This document shows positions 26,181-35,065 of a DNA stretch of 58,506 bases, piece after piece. The first letter of the stretch is position 1. The number at the start of each line of letters is the position of its first letter. Under the pieces are notes generated by a model, which had not been told where the DNA came from, searched no databases, and worked only from the letters and a program-made list of their open reading frames with translations. Location of the stretch: positions 1 to 58,506 of the forward strand of contig JBCCMB010000003.1 in assembly GCA_039026555.1 (NCBI GenBank), written 5' to 3'. The position numbers and the translations under genes were made by a program. This DNA comes from JBCCMB01 sp039026555 (GTDB lineage Bacteria; Pseudomonadota; Alphaproteobacteria; Caulobacterales; Hyphomonadaceae).

Positions 26181-27434
26181 ATGGCTAAGATAGTCGGAGG
26201 CGTAGGGGTGTCTCACACGCCGACGATTGGGTTCGCCGTGGATAGAGATTTGGGCGACCAAGAATCCTGGAAGCCCGTTTTCGACAATCTAGGCGAGGTA
26301 AAAGACTGGCTTAATTCAGTCGACGCCGACGTCTTGTTCATCATCTATAACGACCACATTACGAGCTTCTTCTTCGACCATTATTCAGCCTTCACCTTGG
26401 GGGTCGACGAGACGTACTCGCCTGCGGATGAGGGCTGCGGGGCGCGGTCTTTGCCGCCTATCAACGGACATCCCGAACTCGCTCGGCATATTGGCCAATC
26501 CATGATGGAACAGGAATTCGATCTCTCCTTTTTCCGAGATCGCGCTCTGGATCATGGCTGTTTCTCGCCCCTTTCAATCTTGAACCTGACCGACGGCGCC
26601 TGGGACATGCCGATCATTCCCTTGCAAGTCGGCGTTCTGCAATATCCGATCCCCACCGCCAAGCGCTGTTACAATTTTGGTCAGGCGCTGAAAAACGCGA
26701 TTGAGAGTTATCCGGAAGACTTGCGCGTGGCGGTTCTGGGAACTGGCGGTCTGTCACACCAAGTGCACGGCGAGCGCTCAGGGTTTAACAATCCCAGCTG
26801 GGACCATGAATTCCTCAAACTTTTGGAAGAAAATCCGGAAGAGCTGACCAAGCTCACACATGCCGAATACGCCGTCCGGAGCGGCGCCGAGGGCGTTGAG
26901 ATCATCATGTGGCTGATCATGCGCGGCGCGCTCGGCGAGAAGGTCACGAAGGTCCAAGACAGCTATTATCTTCCCTCTATGACGGCGATCGCGACACTCA
27001 TTTTAGAACCGGACTCCGAGGCGGCGGCTGAAAAAGAAGCCATCGAAGTTGGTCGGCAGTTAAATGGGATTGAGGCCATTGAAGGGACTTATCCCTTTTC
27101 CCTGGAGCGCGCCGCCGGCGCTTACAAACTCAATCATTTCTTGCATGAGCTTGTGAAGTCAGACTTCCGAAAAGCGTTCAAGGCGGAACCGGAAAAGCTG
27201 ATGCGCGAGGCCGGTCTGGAGGCGGGAGATATCGACCTTATCCGAAACCGCGATTGGCAAGGCCTTATCCGTCGCGGCGCCACTTTCTTTGTTTTGGAGA
27301 AGCTGGGCGCGGCGACCGGTGTGTCAAACCCGGAAATCTATGCCGGGATGAAGGGCATTACGCTCGAAGAATTATTGGCGACGCGTAATTCCAACATGAC
27401 GTACTCTGTCTCCGGCGAGCAATCGAGTGAGTAG
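26181..27434 (+). CDS. galA: Gallate dioxygenase (LigB-LigA fusion, GalA/DesB type)
   Basis: 417 residues, as in GalA (about 420) and DesB (418). Residues 1-290 are the LigB-type catalytic domain: GVGVSHTPT with iron ligand His12, FIIYNDHITSFF with His59, a conserved GTGGLSHQVHG containing catalytic His193, and an acidic ligand near Glu237-Glu240 (GAEGVEIIMW). The C-terminal part from about 310 matches the small LigA-type subunit (LNHFLHELVKSDFRKAFKAE), so both subunits are fused. It opens gallate at C4-C5 to 4-oxalomesaconate; activity with protocatechuate is usually weak. It stands alone after a terminator, next to the tRNA-Ala gene. Confidence 0.92.
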   Translation: MAKIVGGVGVSHTPTIGFAVDRDLGDQESWKPVFDNLGEVKDWLNSVDADVLFIIYNDHITSFFFDHYSAFTLGVDETYSPADEGCGARSLPPINGHPELARHIGQSMMEQEFDLSFFRDRALDHGCFSPLSILNLTDGAWDMPIIPLQVGVLQYPIPTAKRCYNFGQALKNAIESYPEDLRVAVLGTGGLSHQVHGERSGFNNPSWDHEFLKLLEENPEELTKLTHAEYAVRSGAEGVEIIMWLIMRGALGEKVTKVQDSYYLPSMTAIATLILEPDSEAAAEKEAIEVGRQLNGIEAIEGTYPFSLERAAGAYKLNHFLHELVKSDFRKAFKAEPEKLMREAGLEAGDIDLIRNRDWQGLIRRGATFFVLEKLGAATGVSNPEIYAGMKGITLEELLATRNSNMTYSVSGEQSSE

Positions 27435-27552
27435 GTTTCGTTGTCCGGCGAAGACGATTTGCGACGGGCGCGTCGGCCCTTAATACTTCTTCGCGGTCCG
27501 CCAATTTGAAGTTGTCGCAGAGCAAAATTTAGCTGCGCCGACCGACGTTTGA

Positions 27553-27628
<76 letters not shown>

Positions 27629-27791
27629 GAACCGTTTTGGGAAGCGGTTAGCTATGGCCGCCGTCAGGGGAAGTCAAGCGCGTCTTGCGCAAGAACGGCT
27701 TGCCGGAATCACTTCAACAGGGGATAGGTCGTGTCTAAATCTATAGCGGGGTCGGGTCGACGCCCGCATAGCTGTTTTGAAGGGATCATCC

Positions 27792-28082
27792 ATGCGCGCT
27801 TTGCTTGATGTTTTGATGGTCGTTCTGGATCTGGCCGTCTGGGTCGTCATCATCCAAGCGATTGTCTCCTGGCTGGTGCATTTCGGCGTGATCAATGCAA
27901 GCAATCAGGTCGTCGCGACGATTTGGCAGATCACGCGCGCATTGACGGAACCGCTCCTGAGGCCCATTCGCCGACATGTTCCGCCGATCGGCGGCATGGA
28001 TTTATCACCGATCATCCTGATCCTGGCGATCTTCCTTCTGCAGCGTGTGATCGTCTACTACGTCTATCCAAACGTGTTCTAG
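27792..28082 (+). CDS. YggT-family membrane protein
   Basis: 96 residues from ATG 27792 (AGGGATC upstream); a TTG at 27777 is in frame but weaker. Two hydrophobic segments (LLDVLMVVLDLAVWVVIIQA, then DLSPIILILAIFLLQRVIVY) flank a linker with PLLRPIRRHVPPIGGMD, the YggT signature. Function is not settled; members lie near cell-envelope and folate genes and have been linked to osmotic stress. Followed 31 bases later by folD. Its last codons are duplicated at 12712-12758. Confidence 0.85.
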   Translation: MRALLDVLMVVLDLAVWVVIIQAIVSWLVHFGVINASNQVVATIWQITRALTEPLLRPIRRHVPPIGGMDLSPIILILAIFLLQRVIVYYVYPNVF

Positions 28083-28113
28083 CGGCGCTCCGAGACGAAT
28101 GGCGGGAGAGGTT

Positions 28114-29001
28114 ATGAGCGCCGAGATTATCGATGGGAAAGCGGTGGCCGCAGATGTACGCGCCAGCGTCGCACGGGCGGTAGCGGCCTTGCCAGGGCAA
28201 CCGACCCTGGCCGTCATCCTCGTTGGAGATGATCCCGCCAGCCAGGTCTATGTCCGCAACAAAGGCAAGCAGACCGAAGAAGCGGGCATGCGCTCGATTA
28301 CGCGCCGCCTGCCGGCAAACGCGTCGCAAGCCGATGTTGAGGCGGAGATCGCCAGTTTGAACGCAGATCCTGAGGTGGACGGCATTTTGCTGCAATTGCC
28401 CTTGCCGGACGGTCTAGACAAAGATGCGGCGATTGAACGGATAAGTCCCGACAAGGATGTAGACGGCCTCACAGAAACCTCCGCAGGGCGATTGGTGTTG
28501 GGAAAGCCGGGCCTGACGCCCTGTACGCCCTCCGGTTGTGTCATTTTAGCCAAGCGCGCATTGGGCGAGAATTTGTCTGGCAAGCATTGTGTTGTGGTTG
28601 GACGCTCCATCCTCGTCGGCAAACCCGCGGCGCTGCTATTCTTGGCGGAAAATTGCACCGTCACGGTCGCCCATTCGCGCACGGCGGATCTGGCGGCGGT
28701 CTGTCGCGAGGCCGATATTCTCGTTGCGGCTGTCGGGCGTTCGCAAATGGTTCAAGGCGATTGGGTGAAGCCCGGCGCCTGCGTGATTGATGTGGGCATT
28801 AATCGCATCCCCGCGCCGGAGAAGGGTGAGGGCGCAACGCGTCTTGTAGGGGATGTCGACACGACCGCCGCCGCCGAGATTGTAGGTTCGATAACGCCTG
28901 TGCCTGGAGGCGTCGGACCTATGACCATTGCATGCTTGCTGCGCAATACGGTGCTGGCGGCGTGCGCGCGGAGAGGCTGGGATGTCCCGGCGGATCTTTA
29001 A
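28114..29001 (+). CDS. folD: Bifunctional methylenetetrahydrofolate dehydrogenase/cyclohydrolase FolD
   Basis: 295 residues from ATG 28114 with GGGAGAGG upstream. Signatures: YVRNKGKQTEEAGM with the catalytic Lys (YVxxK), GILLQLPLP, PDKDVDG, and the NADP-binding VVVGRSILVGKPAALLFLAE. It interconverts 5,10-methylene- and 10-formyl-tetrahydrofolate in one-carbon metabolism. Intact and full length, unlike the decayed copy at 12790-13000. Its last 20 bases overlap the HNH gene start. Confidence 0.95.
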   Translation: MSAEIIDGKAVAADVRASVARAVAALPGQPTLAVILVGDDPASQVYVRNKGKQTEEAGMRSITRRLPANASQADVEAEIASLNADPEVDGILLQLPLPDGLDKDAAIERISPDKDVDGLTETSAGRLVLGKPGLTPCTPSGCVILAKRALGENLSGKHCVVVGRSILVGKPAALLFLAENCTVTVAHSRTADLAAVCREADILVAAVGRSQMVQGDWVKPGACVIDVGINRIPAPEKGEGATRLVGDVDTTAAAEIVGSITPVPGGVGPMTIACLLRNTVLAACARRGWDVPADL

Positions 29002-29242
29002 GGCGCGTGAGCCGATCAGTCCCGCGATCGTCTCCGATCTATGGAAGGCTCAATGCGGCCTCTGCGCTTTGTGTGGAGACGCCATGCCGGCGTCGCGATG
29101 GAAGACGCCGCACGCGGGCGTTTGGAAGAAGCTGAGACCAACCGTCGACCATGTCCGCCCCGTCTCGCGCGGTGGCGGAAATGACGTCGTGAACCTGCAG
29201 CTGGCACACGCGATCTGCAATAAGCGCAAAGGCGCGGGTTAA
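28982..29242 (+). CDS. Small HNH endonuclease domain protein
   Basis: 86 residues from ATG 28982 inside the folD end, in another frame. The zinc pair CGLCALCGD sits near residues 25-33, the catalytic core is VDHVRPVSRGGGNDVVNLQL with the Asp-His of the HNH motif, and CNKRKG follows. Very small free-standing HNH domain proteins are common near folD/secA in some alphaproteobacteria. Probably a nicking or repair nuclease; the biological role is unknown. Convergent with secA, overlapping 4 bases. Confidence 0.82.
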   Translation: MSRRIFKAREPISPAIVSDLWKAQCGLCALCGDAMPASRWKTPHAGVWKKLRPTVDHVRPVSRGGGNDVVNLQLAHAICNKRKGAG

Positions 29243-32016
29243 ACCTCCACCGCCGACACGGCGCCGTGGCAATGCTTGTATTTCTTGCCTGACCCGCATG
29301 GGCAAAGCGCATTGCGCGGGGTTTTCGACCAGGTTGACGGGTCATTGGGGTCAACGCCCTGCGCAAGGGCGAGGCCCGGGGCCGTTCGCATTTGGCTTGG
29401 CGCAAGACGTTCGCCGCCGGGTGCATCCGGCACGCCGTCCTTATTAGCGTCGTTAAAGCCGGTTTGCGGATCGATCCGCGTTTCAACCGTTTGAGTCGGC
29501 GGCTGCAATGGCGGCGGCGGTGCTTCCTGAGCGATTTGAACGCGCATCATCAACGTTGTGACCGCGCCGCGTAAATCGCTGAGCAGCGTTTCGAAAAGCG
29601 TGAACGCTTCGGTCTTGAACTCATTTAGGGGATCGCGCTGGGCGTAGCCCCTCAGATGAATGACCGACCGCAGCTGATCCAGATGAGACAAGTGCTCGCG
29701 CCAGCGCGTGTCGACTTCCTGGAGTAGGATTTGCTTTTCCAACCAGCGCATGCGCTCATCGCCGACATTGATCGCCTTCTTCGCATAGGCGTCGTCAGCG
29801 GCTTCAATCAGCTTGTCGGCCACCTCGCTGGTCGCGGCGCCCTCGGCGCTCGCCCAATCGCGCACCGGCGCATCCAGCCCGAGATTGATGCGCATTTCTT
29901 CTTCAAGCGCGTCTAGATTCCACTGCTCGGCGTAAGCTTTTTCCGGCATATGGCGGAACACCATGTCTTCAACAACTTGGTGGCGCATGTCGCGAATGGT
30001 TTCGGCGACATCATTGGCGCGCATGAAATCGATCCTTTGTTCAAAGATCGCTTTGCGCTGGTCGTTGATGACGTCGTCATATTTGAGAAGGTTTTTCCGG
30101 ATCTCGAAATTGCGCTGTTCAACGCGTTTCTGCGAGGTCTCCAGCGCCTTATTCATCCAGGGGTGTACAATGGCTTCATCTTCCTGAATGCCCAACCGAC
30201 GCATAATCGCGTCTAGTCGGTCTGCGGCGAAAATGCGAAGCAGATCATCTTCCAGACAGATGTAAAATTTCGACTTGCCCGGATCGCCTTGGCGGCCGGT
30301 ACGACCTCGCAGCTGATTGTCGATACGCCGGCTTTCGTGTCGCTCGGTCGCGAGAACATAAAGACCGCCAGCCTCCAGCGCTTGTTCCTTTTTCTTTTCA
30401 ATATCGGATTTGATCTCAGCTTCTAACGCGGCGCGTTCCGCCTCCGTCAGGCTGCGGCCGAGCTGTTGTTCTTTCGCCGCGCTTTCGTCGGCGACGCGCA
30501 TTTCCAAATTGCCGCCCAGCTGAATATCAGTCCCGCGGCCGGCCATGTTGGTCGCCACCGTGATCGCGCCGGGCACGCCGGCTTGAGCGACGATGGCGGC
30601 TTCCTGCTCATGATGGCGCGCGTTCAAGACATTGTGCTTGATGCCCTTCTCTTTAAGCAACGAGGATAGGACTTCCGATTTTTCGATTGACACCGTTCCG
30701 ACCAAAACGGGTTGGCCGCGTTTGGCGCAATCGTCCAAATCTTCCATGATCGCTTTGTATTTTTCCGACGCGGTTCGATAGACCACGTCATCGTCGTCAA
30801 TGCGTTGGATCGGTTTGTTGGTTGGAATGTCGACGACTGACAATTTGTAGATGTCGCCAAACTCGCCGGCTTCTGTCATCGCCGTGCCGGTCATGCCGCC
30901 AAGTTTTTCATAAAGACGGAAATAATTCTGGAAAGTGATCGACGCCAGGGTTTGGTTTTCCGGCTGGATCTTGGTTTGCTCTTTCGCTTCGATCGCTTGG
31001 TGAAGACCTTCCGACAAACGCCGGCCCGGCATCATGCGGCCGGTAAATTCGTCGATCAGCACGACCTCGCCGCCTTTGACGATATAGTCTTTATCGCGCG
31101 CGAAAAGCTTGTGCGCGCGCAAAGCCTGATTGGCGTGGTGTACGATCGTGATGTTAGCCGGATCATAAAGCGAGCCGTCCAAGAGGCCGGCCTCGGATAA
31201 AAAGTCTTCAACCCGTTCGGTGCCGTCTTCGGTGAAGACGACGCTGCGTTGTTTCTCGTCCAGCTCGAAATCTTCGTCTTCCAATTTGGGAATGACGGAA
31301 TTGATCTTTTGGTAAAGTTCGGAGCGGTCGTCGGTCGGCCCTGAAATAATCAGCGGCGTCCGGCTCTCGTCGATCAGGATCGAATCCACCTCGTCGACGA
31401 TGGCGAAGTGATGGCCGCGCTGAACCATGTCTGCCAGCGAGTATTTCATATTGTCGCGCAGATAGTCGAAGCCGAACTCATTGTTCGTGCCGTAAGTGAC
31501 GTCTGCGGCGTAAGCTGCGCGGCGCTGCGTATCGTCCAAACCATGCACAATCTTACCGACATTGAGGCCCAGAAATTTGTAGACCTCGCCCATCCAATCG
31601 GCGTCGCGGCTGGCGAGGTAGTCGTTCACCGTGATCACGTGAACGCCTTTGCCTTCCAGCGCGTTGAGATACACCGGCGCGGTGGCGACCAACGTCTTGC
31701 CTTCGCCGGTGCGCATTTCCGCTATAGAGCCATTATTCAGCACCATGCCGCCCAGCAATTGCACGTCATAATGGCGCAAGCCTAGGGCGCGCTTGGCGGC
31801 CTCTCGCACGGTTGCGAAGGCTTCCGGCAAGATGTCTTTGCCCTTGGCGCCGTTTGCGATCTGTTGACGGAATTCCGCCGTTCGCGCCCGCAAGGCGTCA
31901 TCCGATAGGGCTTCCGTCACCGGCTCCAGCGCGTTGATTTGCTGGATGCGTCCCTTCATGGGACGCAGTTTTCTGTCATTGACGGAACCAACAAGTTTTC
32001 GGGCGAAGCCTAGCAT
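29239..32016 (-). CDS. secA: Preprotein translocase ATPase SecA
   Basis: 925 residues, typical of proteobacterial SecA. Walker A is MRTGEGKT, near residue 104, and Walker B DEVDSILIDE follows. Helicase motifs such as GRGTDIQLGGN appear in the second half, and the C-terminus ends in the zinc-binding SEC-C tail PCGSGKKYKHCHG. It powers export of unfolded proteins through SecYEG. A Pro/Gln-rich linker precedes the tail. Divergent from a parvulin isomerase gene. Confidence 0.97.
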   Translation of the reverse strand: MLGFARKLVGSVNDRKLRPMKGRIQQINALEPVTEALSDDALRARTAEFRQQIANGAKGKDILPEAFATVREAAKRALGLRHYDVQLLGGMVLNNGSIAEMRTGEGKTLVATAPVYLNALEGKGVHVITVNDYLASRDADWMGEVYKFLGLNVGKIVHGLDDTQRRAAYAADVTYGTNNEFGFDYLRDNMKYSLADMVQRGHHFAIVDEVDSILIDESRTPLIISGPTDDRSELYQKINSVIPKLEDEDFELDEKQRSVVFTEDGTERVEDFLSEAGLLDGSLYDPANITIVHHANQALRAHKLFARDKDYIVKGGEVVLIDEFTGRMMPGRRLSEGLHQAIEAKEQTKIQPENQTLASITFQNYFRLYEKLGGMTGTAMTEAGEFGDIYKLSVVDIPTNKPIQRIDDDDVVYRTASEKYKAIMEDLDDCAKRGQPVLVGTVSIEKSEVLSSLLKEKGIKHNVLNARHHEQEAAIVAQAGVPGAITVATNMAGRGTDIQLGGNLEMRVADESAAKEQQLGRSLTEAERAALEAEIKSDIEKKKEQALEAGGLYVLATERHESRRIDNQLRGRTGRQGDPGKSKFYICLEDDLLRIFAADRLDAIMRRLGIQEDEAIVHPWMNKALETSQKRVEQRNFEIRKNLLKYDDVINDQRKAIFEQRIDFMRANDVAETIRDMRHQVVEDMVFRHMPEKAYAEQWNLDALEEEMRINLGLDAPVRDWASAEGAATSEVADKLIEAADDAYAKKAINVGDERMRWLEKQILLQEVDTRWREHLSHLDQLRSVIHLRGYAQRDPLNEFKTEAFTLFETLLSDLRGAVTTLMMRVQIAQEAPPPPLQPPTQTVETRIDPQTGFNDANKDGVPDAPGGERLAPSQMRTAPGLALAQGVDPNDPSTWSKTPRNALCPCGSGKKYKHCHGAVSAVEV

Positions 32017-32222
32017 TCGATATGCACCGTATTACAGCGCTCGCGGACCTGAGATTACGAGCTTATTCAAATCGTTAGCGACACGGACGTATCGCGCAAG
32101 TCACGATTGCGGCGGAAGCTGCAGGAATACCCCTCGACTTGCTTATTGGCGAGACGTAAGGAGCGCCCTATCCAGTGTCAATCCGACGATTGGCTCGAAG
32201 GTGCACTGTAGGGAGCGGAGAC

Positions 32223-33185
32223 ATGCGTTTCAAAGACCCGGTTCAGCTCAATGAGGGCGACCAAAACACGCGTCGTAACCGCCGGGCTTTAATCGCTTTG
32301 GCGACTGTGGTGAGCCTGTCGGCGTGCGAGGTTGAGCCTGCGCCCGTTGCGGAGACGCCGGTGCGCGTGGACGCCGCCGTCGCCGCGTTTGTCGACGGTC
32401 ACCCAATCTACGCCGTCGATGTGCAGATGGAAGCCGCCGCTCAGGGCATGGTCGCGGCCTCCGAAGAATTGGATTTTAACTCGCCGGAATTCAACCAGGT
32501 GTTGGACCAACTTATCGATCAACATTTGCTAGCCCGTGAAGCTGAAGCCCGCAATCTCGACGAGGACCCCTCGGCCAGCCACCGGCTGCAAGCTGCGCGC
32601 GAGCGGATTTTAGGAAATGTGCTGGTCGAGACCTTAGTCGCGGAAAACGTCGATGAGGCGGCGATCCGTAAGATGTATGAAGCCCAGATCGGATTGATCC
32701 AATTGGGCGAGGAAGTGCATATGCGCCATATCGTGCTGGAAACGCGCGACGCGGCGGAACAAGTTATCCGCGAATTGTCCGAAGGCGTCGATTTCGCAGT
32801 GCTGGCGTCGAACATCTCCATCGACGATACGACGCGGCTGGAAGGCGGCGATCTGGGTTATGTAAAACCTGAAGACGCGCCAGCGGAATTGGTCCGGGTC
32901 ATCGAAACCACGCCGATGGGCGGCATCGCCAATCCCTTTGAAACGGATTTGGGGTGGCATGTCGTTAAGGTGGAGGATCGGCGCACCGAGCAGCCGCCCA
33001 CTATGGAAGAATTGCGCCCGCAAATCATGCGCTTCCTAACGCTCGGCGAGATTGATCAGACGTTGAAGCGGCTGCGAGCGCGGGCGCGGATCGACAATCT
33101 TAATGACGGCGCCGGCGCGGCGGTGGACGATCCCTTCGACAGCGTACCCGAAGAGCCGGACGCCGGCCCGAACGACCCCACATGA
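32223..33185 (+). CDS. Peptidylprolyl isomerase, parvulin type (lipoprotein, SurA/PrsA-like)
   Basis: 320 residues from ATG 32223 behind GGGAGCGGAG. The signal sequence ends in LSAC, giving a lipidated Cys near residue 36. A SurA-like N-terminal chaperone domain is followed by one parvulin domain at about 160-260: HMRHIVLETRDAAEQVIREL and FAVLASNISIDDTTRLEGGD. It folds outer-membrane proteins in the periplasm. Located opposite secA, it shares export as a theme, and overlaps the argJ start by 4 bases (ATGA). Confidence 0.88.
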   Translation: MRFKDPVQLNEGDQNTRRNRRALIALATVVSLSACEVEPAPVAETPVRVDAAVAAFVDGHPIYAVDVQMEAAAQGMVAASEELDFNSPEFNQVLDQLIDQHLLAREAEARNLDEDPSASHRLQAARERILGNVLVETLVAENVDEAAIRKMYEAQIGLIQLGEEVHMRHIVLETRDAAEQVIRELSEGVDFAVLASNISIDDTTRLEGGDLGYVKPEDAPAELVRVIETTPMGGIANPFETDLGWHVVKVEDRRTEQPPTMEELRPQIMRFLTLGEIDQTLKRLRARARIDNLNDGAGAAVDDPFDSVPEEPDAGPNDPT

Positions 33186-34426
33186 GCGGCCTGCACCTAA
33201 AGCGCTCGCCGCTAGCGCCGGCGGGCTTTCCCGATCTGCCTGTCGTCGGCGGCGTTGAAATCGCAACAGCGAGTTTGGGACTTTATGGCGCGCGCGATGA
33301 TCTTCTCGCGGTTCAGTTTCCCCAAGGCGCTTCGGCGGGCGGCGTGTTTACGCGGTCCTCGACACGCTCCGCAGATGTTGATTGGTGCCGTCAGGCGCTG
33401 GCGGACGGCGAAGGTCAAGCCAGAGCGCTGGTGGTGAACGCAGGCAACTCCAACGCGTTTACAGGTCAAGCCGGCGTCGAGAAGAACACGGCCACGATCA
33501 ACGCCATGTCAAAGCTCGCCGAATGTCCGCCGGAACAGGTTTTTATCGCTGCGACCGGCGTGATTGGCGAGCCCATGACGGCCGACTTCGTTGCAAATGC
33601 GCTGCCTGACGCATGTGCGGATATGGGCCCGCCGAACTGGGAGAAGGCCGCAAGCGCGTTCATGACGACCGATACGTTTCCGAAGGGTGCGGGCGCGACC
33701 ACGGACATTGACGGAGTGCCGACCGCGATCGCCGGAATAGCGAAAGGCTCCGGCATGATTGCGCCAAACATGGCGACCATGCTCGCTTACATCTTTACGG
33801 ACGCCGCGTTGTCCCCCGCCGTGTGCCAGGCCTTGGTCGCCCGCTATGCGGAGACAACGTTTAACTGTGTGACGGTTGATGGAGATACATCAACATCGGA
33901 CACCTTGATGTTGTTCGCGACGGGCGCGGCCGGCGGGCGGCTTATTGAGGATCTGTCCGATCCGCGGCTCGAAGTCTTTTCGTCTGCGCTTGAAGCAGCC
34001 ATGACGGATCTTGCGATCCAGCTCGCCCGCGACGGGGAGGGCGCCAGCAAGCTCATCGAGATCAGCGTAGCCGGCGGCGCGGATGATCGGTCCGCAAAGA
34101 CAATCGCAGCCGCCATCGCCAACTCGCCGCTCGTGAAAACGGCGTTGGCGGCCAGCGATGCGAATTGGGGGCGTATCGTTATGGCGGTCGGCAAAAGCGG
34201 CGAACCCGTCGCGCGGGACAAGCTCTCTATTTGTATCGGCGATGTTGAAGCGGCGCGCGGAGGGGCGCGGTCGCCGACCTATTCGGAGGCGGCCGCCTCG
34301 GCCGCGGTGGCGGGTCGGGAAGTAACAATCAAAGTGAATGTCGGCGTGGCTGAAGGCCGCGCGCGTGTTTGGACCTGCGACCTCACACATGGTTATGTCG
34401 ACATTAACGGCGCTTATAGAACTTAA
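33182..34426 (+). CDS. argJ: Bifunctional ornithine acetyltransferase/N-acetylglutamate synthase ArgJ
   Basis: 414 residues. The self-cleavage region reads AKGSGMIAPNMATMLAYIFT at about 190-205, where Ala-Thr is split and Thr becomes the nucleophile. It recycles the acetyl group from N-acetylornithine to glutamate in arginine synthesis. Overlaps the parvulin gene by 4 bases, and mutT follows 31 bases later. Confidence 0.95.
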   Translation: MSGLHLKRSPLAPAGFPDLPVVGGVEIATASLGLYGARDDLLAVQFPQGASAGGVFTRSSTRSADVDWCRQALADGEGQARALVVNAGNSNAFTGQAGVEKNTATINAMSKLAECPPEQVFIAATGVIGEPMTADFVANALPDACADMGPPNWEKAASAFMTTDTFPKGAGATTDIDGVPTAIAGIAKGSGMIAPNMATMLAYIFTDAALSPAVCQALVARYAETTFNCVTVDGDTSTSDTLMLFATGAAGGRLIEDLSDPRLEVFSSALEAAMTDLAIQLARDGEGASKLIEISVAGGADDRSAKTIAAAIANSPLVKTALAASDANWGRIVMAVGKSGEPVARDKLSICIGDVEAARGGARSPTYSEAAASAAVAGREVTIKVNVGVAEGRARVWTCDLTHGYVDINGAYRT

Positions 34427-34457
34427 GCGATTTCGTGAACGAGGTCTTCACGCAGGT

Positions 34458-34916
34458 ATGGCAATCTCATCCTCGAATTCGCCCTTGATTCTAGTGGCGG
34501 CCGCTGCGCTCGTGCGCGAGGATGGCAGGCTGTTGCTGGCGCAGAGGCCGGAAGGCAAATCTATGGCTGGTCTGTGGGAGTTTCCCGGTGGGAAAGTCGA
34601 AACAGGCGAGCGGCCGGAAGACGCTTTGGTGCGTGAGCTGGATGAAGAATTGGGACTAAAGACGGTTGCGGCCGATTTTGCACCCTTCGCCTTCGCGTCT
34701 CACGCTTATGACGACTTCCATTTGTTGATGCCGGTTTTCCTTTGTCGTCGGTGGCGAGGAGAGCCAGCGGGGATTGAAGGGCAGGAATTGGCATGGGTAT
34801 CGGCCGAGGATGCGAAGACATTTCCCACTCCGCCAGCGGATATCGGACTCATGGAGCGTTTCGCCGAATGGTCCGCCGGACAGACCGCATCACAGAATGC
34901 CGGTCTGGCGCGGTAG
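34458..34916 (+). CDS. mutT: Nudix hydrolase MutT (8-oxo-dGTP diphosphatase)
   Basis: 152 residues from ATG 34458; the upstream frame to 34338 overlaps argJ and is not needed. The Nudix box reads GGKVETGERPEDALVRELDE followed by ELGLK, which keeps the GX5EX7REUXEEXGU pattern. The N-terminus VAAAALVREDGRLLLAQRPE fits MutT. It removes oxidised guanine nucleotides. Weak ribosome site, so it may be translated through coupling with argJ. Its 3' end overlaps the Flp pilin gene. Confidence 0.88.
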   Translation: MAISSSNSPLILVAAAALVREDGRLLLAQRPEGKSMAGLWEFPGGKVETGERPEDALVRELDEELGLKTVAADFAPFAFASHAYDDFHLLMPVFLCRRWRGEPAGIEGQELAWVSAEDAKTFPTPPADIGLMERFAEWSAGQTASQNAGLAR

Positions 34917-35053
34917 CCCTTGAGTACGCGCTAATCGCCTCGCTGATCGTCGTCGCCATTCTCGGCGGTCTAGACGCTGTCGGCGGGAGCACCAACGACA
35001 TGTATAATAACGTCGGCTCCAAAGTGGACGCGGCGCACAATGGCGGCGGATGA
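34868..35053 (+). CDS. Flp/Fap type IVb pilin, orphan
   Basis: 61 residues. After a short basic leader (MVRRTDRITECRSG), the prepilin cleavage site is SG/AVALEY, giving Glu at position 5 of the mature pilin and a long hydrophobic helix ALIASLIVVAILGGL. This is the Flp pilin pattern. It starts 49 bases inside the mutT end in another frame and no tad export genes are nearby. It may use a Tad machine encoded elsewhere or a prepilin peptidase from another locus. Confidence 0.82.
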   Translation: MVRRTDRITECRSGAVALEYALIASLIVVAILGGLDAVGGSTNDMYNNVGSKVDAAHNGGG

Positions 35054-35065
35054 CCTACGCGCGCG

